DNA of 64,000 nt from Gilliamella sp. Pas-s25 (GTDB taxonomy: Bacteria; Pseudomonadota; Gammaproteobacteria; Enterobacterales; Orbaceae): contig NZ_WTEV01000003.1 in assembly GCF_009795885.1 (NCBI RefSeq), forward strand, positions 1 to 64,000, read 5' to 3'. The translations under genes and the position numbers were made by a program. The notes under the pieces are model-generated. The model was not told the DNA's origin, made no database searches, and worked only from the letters and a program-made list of their open reading frames with translations. Below, piece by piece: positions 58,150 to 64,000 of this stretch. Position 1 is the stretch's first letter. Every line of letters starts with the position of its first letter.

Positions 58150-58557
58150 ATGGATATTGAAATTGCGAAAAATATATTAAAAGAATTTATTATTGCTATG
58201 AATCATTGGGAAGTTCATTATTATCCATTAGTAAAAAATGATTCATCAAATGATATTCGTTTAAAAATGATGAATGATTTAAATTTTATATTTAATAAAT
58301 TTTGCACAAAAAAAGAACGAAAATATGGTAGGCAAATTTCATTAGGGTGTGGAAATCCGCCTGAATATTCGCCAGATGAAAAGATATTAAAAACTGAAGA
58401 ATTAAAAGGTAATAAAGCAGCTATTTATACCCAAGAACAACATGGGGTTGAAGATCAATTTCGCTATACTCTGCATTATACAAATCATGAGTGGCGTATT
58501 GATAAAAAAGAAGTTTATGATGACTCTGACAATAAATGGAAAAAATATGTACTGTAA
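58150..58557 (+). CDS. NTF2-fold-like immunity protein, copy 2
   Basis: 135 residues, same length as copy 1 at 48407 and about 73% identical by eye. KERKYGRQ, CGNPPEYSPDEKIL, EELKGNK and NHEWRIDKKEVYD are kept. Differences lie mainly in residues 20-45 and 70-90. Likely immunity to a variant of the same toxin. Confidence 0.75.
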   Translation: MDIEIAKNILKEFIIAMNHWEVHYYPLVKNDSSNDIRLKMMNDLNFIFNKFCTKKERKYGRQISLGCGNPPEYSPDEKILKTEELKGNKAAIYTQEQHGVEDQFRYTLHYTNHEWRIDKKEVYDDSDNKWKKYVL

Positions 58558-58651
58558 CAGATAAAAACTAGCTTATGATCCGATCGACAACATCAGCATT
58601 ATCAATTTGTCTACTGTTAACCAAATACGATGCAAAACACCACTTTAGGGA

Positions 58652-58973
58652 AACAAGTACGAATCAATAGAGTAAAATATCAAATATTACAGGGACAATA
58701 TTTAGACAGAGAAACCGGCTTACATTACAATACTTTCAGGTATTATGATCCGGATATTGGTAGATTTACTTAGCTCGTCCCGATTGGAATGCTGGACGAA
58801 CTGGACCAATTAATATGGGTAGTGATACGGCTAAAAAATTAGGTATAGATAATATTCTACAAAGATTATCTAGAATATCTGGAAATAGGCCTGTAAATGC
58901 TATGATCTTTAAGACTTCAGTTGAAGTCAAAGCTAAAGGAATCAGAATTCCAGGGAAATGTGGCGGGCGATAA
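58652..58973 (+). pseudogene. Rhs core scrap and shifted toxin tip
   Basis: The core part reads [19 protein letters not shown] and DPDIGRFT-stop. After a frameshift an open tip reads TGPINMGSDTAKKLGIDNIL, QRLSRISGNRPVNAMIFKTS and ends RIPGKCGGR; its TAA overlaps the region just before the next ATG. The tip is short and core-less. Confidence 0.65.
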
Positions 58974-59327
58974 ATGAAAAAATTATATTTTCTAAAATAT
59001 GGCAGTAATAAATCTAAAAAAGAGATAAGTGAATTGTTGAATAATAAATGGGATATAACTTGCTCTGAACATGATAGCTCTTATTTTGGGGTGTACTTCT
59101 CTTACTGTGGTCTTTATGCGGACACATTAACTATTACAGATAATTATATCCCGCTATCCGACGAGTGGTTAGATGAAGAAAATAAAGAATTCTGTACATT
59201 AATAAAAGTATCTTTTATCAATGGAAAAAATGCTGATAAATTAAATAGATATAATTTTTTAAAAAATGTACTTAATCAGGTCGATATTCTATCGATGATA
59301 AGTGACGAATATTTTGAAGAAAATTAA
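58974..59327 (+). CDS. Candidate immunity for the preceding tip
   Basis: 117 residues starting directly after the toxin stop (TAAATG). Alpha/beta pattern: MKKLYFLKYGSNKSKKEISE, DSSYFGVYFSYCGLYADTLT, DEWLDEENKEFCTLIKVSF. No own ribosome binding site beyond GGCGGG, so translation was probably coupled to the toxin. Family unknown. Confidence 0.65.
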   Translation: MKKLYFLKYGSNKSKKEISELLNNKWDITCSEHDSSYFGVYFSYCGLYADTLTITDNYIPLSDEWLDEENKEFCTLIKVSFINGKNADKLNRYNFLKNVLNQVDILSMISDEYFEEN

Positions 59328-59431
59328 TCAATAAATAATATGACGCCGATTGAGTATAAAACACTAAAACAGGCAGCTTAATTTTCTACGTGAGTTGTGT
59401 ACTAGGTTTGGGGTAGTTACATACAATCAAA

Positions 59432-59704
59432 ATGTTAAATAAATTTAAATTTTGGATATCCAAAAATACTAACTACTCTTATGTTTATCATAAAAATGAT
59501 TTATCAGAAAGTATCGTTATCGATTTTGAAAATGATATTTATATTGCTCGATTTACTGTTTGGGCTGATCTAAGTTGCATGTCAGAAATAATAAATTTAA
59601 ATACTGATCAATATAAAATTAATAAAAGAGAAGAATTTACTTCACTTGATGAATTGCTATCTATATTTAGAATTTTTTCAGATTATTTAAATATAAAAAA
59701 TTAA
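59432..59704 (+). CDS. Small immunity-like protein (TriTu-like?)
   Basis: 90 residues. NKFKFWISKNTNYSYVYHKN, IARFTVWADLSCMSEIIN and a C-terminal LDELLSIFRIFSDYL. The order resembles what I recall of the TriTu immunity family, but this is a weak recollection. No strong ribosome binding site (GGGG near 59411). Confidence 0.5.
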   Translation: MLNKFKFWISKNTNYSYVYHKNDLSESIVIDFENDIYIARFTVWADLSCMSEIINLNTDQYKINKREEFTSLDELLSIFRIFSDYLNIKN

Positions 59705-59781
59705 AATAAAAAATATATTTTTTATACATTTATATTATTAAAGATTTTATTGGATATCATGAACCATTGAAAAAATAGATT

Positions 59782-59897
59782 GATGTAGAAGAAGCTATTG
59801 ATAAACTAATTTCGCCTGAATTAGATTGCAGACAAGAAATTATAAATAAATGCCTAGACTTAGGTATAACAAAAGATAATGCTTTAAACAAAACAAA
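59782..59897 (+). pseudogene. Imm22-domain fragment
   Basis: Reads VEEAIDKLISPELDCRQEII, then LGITKDNAL. It matches HVGKLIDKLISPELDCRQDI and LGITKANAL in the second half of the 54887 protein. It lacks a start and the N-terminal WIG part, so it is a relic. Confidence 0.75.
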
Positions 59898-59921
59898 AAA
59901 ATTTGAAAATATCGTAGAACT

Positions 59922-60359
59922 ATGACTAAAGATGACGCATTACATTTCTTATCAAGACATCAGCCTATGCCTTCTGATAAAGAGCTAACTCAAGATATCA
60001 TTGATAAATATGATGACGTAAGAAAATTTTTTATTAAAAATCCAGATAAAAGGGCAATTGAGTTATTTTTAAGATCTTTTGGCGAGGGTGATGGATGGGG
60101 TGTATATCAGCTAGTAGAGGATTTTTTTTATCAATGCGATGATATTGATGTTAAAAAAGAGATCAAAAAAGTTCTTGAAGATACAACAATACCCGACAAT
60201 ATTAGGTATTGGGCTACACAAATAGCCACAGCTTTTAGTGATGAAATATTAAGAGATGGACTTCAAATATCTTTGTTATCTAAAAATATCGATATAAGAG
60301 ATGTCGCTAAGATAGCAATTAATCAATTAGATGAATGTCAAAAAAATCAAACTAATTAG
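59922..60359 (+). CDS. Helical-repeat-like candidate immunity
   Basis: 145 residues, mostly helices: PMPSDKELTQDIIDKYDDVR, SFGEGDGWGVYQLVEDFF, IPDNIRYWATQIATAFSDEI and DIRDVAKIAINQLDE. The pattern suggests HEAT-like repeats. The first half parallels the 47460 protein. Family name not assigned. Confidence 0.6.
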   Translation: MTKDDALHFLSRHQPMPSDKELTQDIIDKYDDVRKFFIKNPDKRAIELFLRSFGEGDGWGVYQLVEDFFYQCDDIDVKKEIKKVLEDTTIPDNIRYWATQIATAFSDEILRDGLQISLLSKNIDIRDVAKIAINQLDECQKNQTN

Positions 60360-60438
60360 CATTGTAAATGGAAGCATAAAGCAATCCATATAAACACACT
60401 AGTCATAATGTTATAAATATAGTAAGGGATGTAGATAA

Positions 60439-60633
60439 ATGGTAAATATTAATGAAATTCGAGATTTTATAAATAGCTCATTATATAAAACGGCATTAGA
60501 TAAATTGGAGAAAAAATATAAAATTACAACAAACGGAAAAGAGTTACCATCGGTATTGTTTGAATATAATGCCAATGATATAAATTTGTCTGGTGCCACT
60601 TTATCTGATTTAGAAAACATATATGTCGAATAG
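60439..60633 (+). CDS. Small hypothetical protein, candidate immunity
   Basis: 64 residues, AAGGGATG upstream of the ATG. Helical start (INEIRDFINSSLYKTALDKL) and a polar end (NDINLSGATLSDLENIYVE). It overlaps the next gene by 11 bases, so they are probably coupled. Family unknown. Confidence 0.55.
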   Translation: MVNINEIRDFINSSLYKTALDKLEKKYKITTNGKELPSVLFEYNANDINLSGATLSDLENIYVE

Positions 60634-60892
60634 TCTTGCTTCTTTTTTGAAATATATAGCGATTAAGTTAATCGTCCTTCTTGATGAACCAGATGAACAA
60701 GAAGGGAATGATGAAAAGGATGTCACTATTGCAGTTGATGCGCCCTATGAAGATTTTCTTATTATTCATTTATTAGAATATTATTTACTTACTAACGATG
60801 TTGATAACCTGATTAATTATCTAAAAAAAATAAAAATACCTTATAGTAAGAAATATTGTGGACAGTTAAAGAAAATATATGCATTACTTTAA
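60623..60892 (+). CDS. Small hypothetical protein, coupled partner
   Basis: 89 residues; hydrophobic stretch near the start (FLKYIAIKLIVLLDE), an acidic patch (DEPDEQEGNDEKD) and a helical end (LLTNDVDNLINYLKKIK). It overlaps the preceding gene. It could be the second half of a split gene, but the overlap with ATG favours two genes. Confidence 0.5.
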   Translation: MSNSLASFLKYIAIKLIVLLDEPDEQEGNDEKDVTIAVDAPYEDFLIIHLLEYYLLTNDVDNLINYLKKIKIPYSKKYCGQLKKIYALL

Positions 60893-61229
60893 TAAAAAAA
60901 TCGGCAAGATTTACAATCTTTAGCGATAAAAAAAGTGAATGAACTTATACATAGGCTTATCATCATTCATACGTAAATAATTGAGAGACTATTAGAAAAA
61001 TAAAAAAGCGTGATTTACCCACTGATATACAAAAAAAGTATTATCACAAGATGCACATAAAGATTATTTTTTATGTTTGGATTATAGTCGTCTTTATGTG
61101 GCTAAGAGATAGGAATATCTAAAATTTCATCTAGAGAGGTTGCTCCAAAAATGCCGTTTTCAACTACTTTAGAGCGGTGTTTTACAACTAAAACCAGTGG
61201 TAAGTCGATAAAATTAAGGTATAAACAAT
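60893..61229. other. Gene-free stretch in island
   Basis: About 340 bases with no supportable frame. It is AT-rich and free of recognisable Rhs core; probably decayed module DNA. Confidence 0.4.
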
Positions 61230-61586
61230 ATGAATACAGAAGAAATCAAAACCAAATACGGTATAATTTATGCACGAAGCGCATTAATGTTATCTGACGT
61301 TAAATTAGAATGTATACCATTCACTTTGGTTGTTGATACATCATTAGCGTTATCGTGCTGTAAACCGAAGATATCGAATGTTCCAGAAGTTAAAGTTACA
61401 TTTACTTTCAGTGATATTTATAGTTTATTTATTTATAAAATGGATGAGTACCCTTATGAACAATATTTAAAATCTAGTTTCGATTTAGTTGATGAGGTTC
61501 ATAAAAAAGGCAGGCAACGTATAGTACTTAGTACTTATGATCATATTTTTGATGTAATAGGTAGATATGAAATTAAATATTACTAA
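61230..61586 (+). CDS. Hypothetical protein, candidate immunity
   Basis: 118 residues, AAGG upstream of the ATG. Beta-rich: IKTKYGIIYARSALMLSDVK, ECIPFTLVVDTSLALSCC, VKVTFTFSDIYSLFIYKMDE. Family unknown. Confidence 0.6.
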   Translation: MNTEEIKTKYGIIYARSALMLSDVKLECIPFTLVVDTSLALSCCKPKISNVPEVKVTFTFSDIYSLFIYKMDEYPYEQYLKSSFDLVDEVHKKGRQRIVLSTYDHIFDVIGRYEIKYY

Positions 61587-61744
61587 AAATAAAAGCATAG
61601 AAGCTGGTTCTATAATTAAATGTATGTAGGATAAAAAGCTACGACAACGCTAGTAGTAATTAAGCTAATAAAAGTTTAATGTCAACAATGGCGGGATGGA
61701 TATGGGCTCTAATATTAAACTGGGCTTGTAAGATGGAGAGTTAG

Positions 61745-62110
61745 ATGAATATACATGAAAGATGGTTAACTTTTGTATTAATTGATAATAATAATTCATT
61801 TAAAGAAATGTTGACTGAGATAGAACTAGCATTTAAATGTAAATTATCCTGTAAAGATGAAAAAGGTCGTTATATTGCTAGAGCTGAATTGGATAATTTT
61901 AGTATTGCTGTTATTGACAAAATTGATAGGCTTAGTGAATTATTATGCGATGAACATTATACCTTTGAAATAACAATAATTTCTGATAAATACTTTAATT
62001 CTAAATTTGAAAGTTATATAAAAGAAATCCTAACTAATAATTTCATACAATGGGAACGGCCAATTTGGGCGCCTTTCGAAGTTACTCCACTGAGTGAGCG
62101 AAATAATTAA
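61745..62110 (+). CDS. Hypothetical protein, candidate immunity
   Basis: 121 residues, GGAGAG upstream of the ATG. Ferredoxin-like alternation of strands and helices (RWLTFVLIDNNNSFKEMLTE, YTFEITIISDKYFN, SYIKEILTNNFIQWERPI). Family unknown. Confidence 0.6.
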   Translation: MNIHERWLTFVLIDNNNSFKEMLTEIELAFKCKLSCKDEKGRYIARAELDNFSIAVIDKIDRLSELLCDEHYTFEITIISDKYFNSKFESYIKEILTNNFIQWERPIWAPFEVTPLSERNN

Positions 62111-62172
62111 ATACTCCCTAAAGGAAATATCATGAGTGTGAAAAATAATGGTAAGTTTACTTGTATAGGTGC

Positions 62173-62793
62173 ATGCTAGTGACGCAATTAGAAAAAAATC
62201 TTGATCTTTTAAAGATTCTTACTTACAAAATTAAAACTTGGGATAGAGGAAATGATTATATAGCGCTATCAAAGCTGATATCTGATTTAGAAAAACTTAC
62301 TAGAAAAGAATACTCTTTGTATTATAAAAAGTTTTTTACTGATATCTCATTAGCTGAACAATTAATCCAATTGTATAAAAATGAAAATTTAAACAAAGAA
62401 ACCATTATAAATATAGTATCTTGTATAGGTAATATGATAGAACGATATAGCCTGCCTCCTTTAAATGATTTTTTTGATTTTTTCAATGAATTAAAAACTA
62501 TTAAGAAAATTGATTACTATGTTTCTTTATTTATTACTGAATTTCCTCAGTTTTATAAGGACAACAAAAAATGGGATTACCTATTATCAATTCTAAATAT
62601 AAGTCCTAAAGCGAAATCAGAAAGAAATTTTTACATTGAAATAAAAAAGATTTTAAATCGTAATGAATCCATTCCAAATAACTATATAGATCTATTTATC
62701 GCTTCTTTTGAAGAAATGTATAATAAAGCTAAAAATGATTTTTATAAAAATGATTATAAAGAAATAATTTTGAAGCTAAGCAAGTTAAAATAA
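62173..62793 (+). CDS. Helical hypothetical protein, candidate immunity
   Basis: About 206 residues; the start is uncertain (ATG 62173, GTG 62179 or TTG 62161). Helix-rich and Lys-rich: QLEKNLDLLKILTYKIKTW, TIINIVSCIGNMIERYSLPP, NNYIDLFIASFEEMYNKAKN. The repeat-like spacing fits an ARM/HEAT type fold. Upstream at 62132 a 15-codon frame (MSVKNNGKFTCIGAC) behind AAAGGAA overlaps this start. Confidence 0.55.
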   Translation: MLVTQLEKNLDLLKILTYKIKTWDRGNDYIALSKLISDLEKLTRKEYSLYYKKFFTDISLAEQLIQLYKNENLNKETIINIVSCIGNMIERYSLPPLNDFFDFFNELKTIKKIDYYVSLFITEFPQFYKDNKKWDYLLSILNISPKAKSERNFYIEIKKILNRNESIPNNYIDLFIASFEEMYNKAKNDFYKNDYKEIILKLSKLK

Positions 62794-62837
62794 ATTTTTT
62801 AAAATAGAATATACAGTTTTTGGATTGTGTAACTATA

Positions 62838-63306
62838 ATGATTAATTTAATAATTACTTCTGATACTATTCGTGTATCAAAAAGTAAAATATCAACTCAA
62901 GTATTTTCGGAAATATATTTTCAAATCGGAGATATTTGCTTTCCAGACGAAAAATGGGACGATTTCACAGTAATTATATTAAACTGGTGGTTAAAAGAAG
63001 CTCATAAAATTCAACAAAAGAACATAGTCCATTTTATCTTTATGGATGGACCATTCTATTTTGAGTTTTTTTAGTTAATAAAATTTGTAGTATCAGATTT
63101 ATAAATAATAGGTATGATAAACACGAAATAGTATATAGCGGTGCAATAGCTCCAATCATTTGTTTAAACTATTAATGAAAAATGCAAATTTATTAATTCG
63201 TAACTTACCTCGTGAAGCAGAAGAATTAAGAGACGTAAAAGAGTTAAAAGAAAATTTGAAATTAATACAAAATGAGAGTAAATATTTTCGAGATTGGATT
63301 TATTGA
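62838..63306 (+). pseudogene. Frameshifted copy of the 48850 gene
   Basis: The first 78 codons (MINLIITSDTIRVSKSKIST, then WDDFTVIILNWWLKEA and FMDGPFYFEFF) closely match the intact gene, then a stop at 63072-63074. Matching sequence continues in other frames (YDKHEIVYSGAI, MKNANLLIRNLPREAEELRD, LKENLKLIQNESK) to about 63306. At least one frameshift in an AT run caused the break. Confidence 0.85.
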
Positions 63307-63467
63307 TACAAATATTTTAGTATGATGTATTTTTATACCGAGTAAATAATTTAAACCTTAAGTGGCAATATGTATGATGAATATATCTATCACACCAAGA
63401 ATTGGAATTTGAATGAGTAAATTAAACATATTCCAGCTAACTTTAAATAAAAGTTATTATACATACA

Positions 63468-63875
63468 TCAATTCTTCCATTTTTGACCTCTAACATAAGC
63501 TATTAGTTCATTTTTATTGTGTGGCTCATCAGGAATTTTCAAAAATGAATCATAGCTACAATAACCAATAATCGATGATTCTATATCCGCTAAATAATCA
63601 AAAGCAGCTTCAGGTATATCATCATAATCCGTATCAGATAAGTTATCTTTTATATATACAAAAGCAAAGTTATATATTCTGTGCCTATCCCATTTAGAAC
63701 GTACTAATTGCTCAAAGAATAAATCCATTAACCGCTGTGAATTATCATTTATATCCCATAAGCGCATTATTTTTTTTAAATCTGCAAATGCCTTTTTTTC
63801 ATCAATGAAATCGCAATACATATTGACAAATAGCTCCACGAAGAATGTAACGTTTGAGACTGACCTAATAAACAT
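63468..63875 (-). CDS. Hypothetical protein on opposite strand
   Basis: About 135 residues from the ATG at 63875 (a TTG three codons earlier and an ATG at 63821 are possible). Helical, acidic: FIDEKKAFADLKKIMRLWDI, RLMDLFFEQLVRSKWDRHRI, EAAFDYLADIESSIIGYCSY. Family unknown. One of only two - strand genes of the island. Confidence 0.5.
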   Translation of the reverse strand: MFIRSVSNVTFFVELFVNMYCDFIDEKKAFADLKKIMRLWDINDNSQRLMDLFFEQLVRSKWDRHRIYNFAFVYIKDNLSDTDYDDIPEAAFDYLADIESSIIGYCSYDSFLKIPDEPHNKNELIAYVRGQKWKN

Positions 63876-64000
63876 CAGTAGCAAAATCCTGTTGTTATTT
63901 CTTAAGGTGCCATATCTCTTTCCCCTTTGGCAGACTCAGTTTTAGCGGGTAAATACGTTATCCTTTTTGTTTAGATTTTTATTCCTTTATATACATAAAT

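Noticed and set aside
60411-60620. Antisense frame over the 60439 gene
   Set aside because: The + strand gene has a good ribosome binding site and is coupled to the next gene; the antisense frame has no support.
42500-63310. CRISPR array
   Set aside because: The repeated units are long Rhs core fragments at irregular spacing, not short regular repeats with spacers.
42500-63310. Prophage
   Set aside because: No integrase, capsid, tail, terminase or lysis gene is present; the repeated parts are Rhs cores.

Overview
The window is AT-rich DNA from a gammaproteobacterium. The Zur-controlled znu locus, maoP/comM beside an rRNA operon tail (5S, tRNA-Asp, tRNA-Trp), tolB-pal-cpoB, ptsHI-crr, murJ, mrcB and tyrB all look gammaproteobacterial. 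Low GC, a Bacteroides-like aconitase/isocitrate dehydrogenase/citrate synthase operon and a long Rhs-derived immunity island suggest the Orbaceae, something like the bee-gut symbiont Gilliamella. The family name is inferred from recalled protein resemblance, not from a search.

Region 1 (1-41.6 kb) is mostly housekeeping chromosome. In order it holds: end of an rRNA operon and two tRNAs; maoP and comM; zinc uptake znuBC/znuA around a palindromic Zur-type operator; cell-wall genes mepM and mrcB; mutM; tolB-pal-cpoB without tolQRA; tRNA-Lys; pepT and an AbgT-type transporter; the acn-icd-gltA operon; murJ; a membrane protein followed by its truncated copy and an IS3 remnant; a secreted lectin-like adhesin; galU; small lipoproteins; tyrB; ridA; ffh; rhtA; ispB; tonB with a Fur-like site; pepP-ygfB; a small lipoprotein; ptsH-ptsI-crr; and pgi. 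The isocitrate dehydrogenase carries Asp-Ile where the NADP enzyme of E. coli has Lys-Tyr, so it is predicted to use NAD.

Region 2 (41.8-64 kb) is different. About thirty short, very AT-rich genes, nearly all on the + strand, are interleaved with at least seven recognisable, visibly GC-richer copies of the end of an Rhs core and with severed toxin tips. Most Rhs pieces are frameshifted, internally deleted or start-less, while most neighbouring small genes are intact. Recognisable members include a pentapeptide-repeat protein, a SUKH (SMI1/KNR4) protein, two NTF2-like immunity proteins, an Imm11/DUF1629-like protein and a two-domain Imm22-like protein. One start-less Rhs fragment still reads in frame into an AHH-type nuclease tip. 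The array looks like a store of displaced Rhs toxin-immunity modules in which toxins decay and immunity genes are kept. No full-length rhs gene is in the window.

The array also records its own growth: a tandem immunity duplication (50.1-51.0 kb), a copied toxin-tail/NTF2 module (48.3 and 58.1 kb), an intact/broken paralogue pair (48.85 and 62.84 kb), an Imm22 domain duplicated inside one gene with a third decayed copy elsewhere, and an IS3 transposase fragment inside the island.
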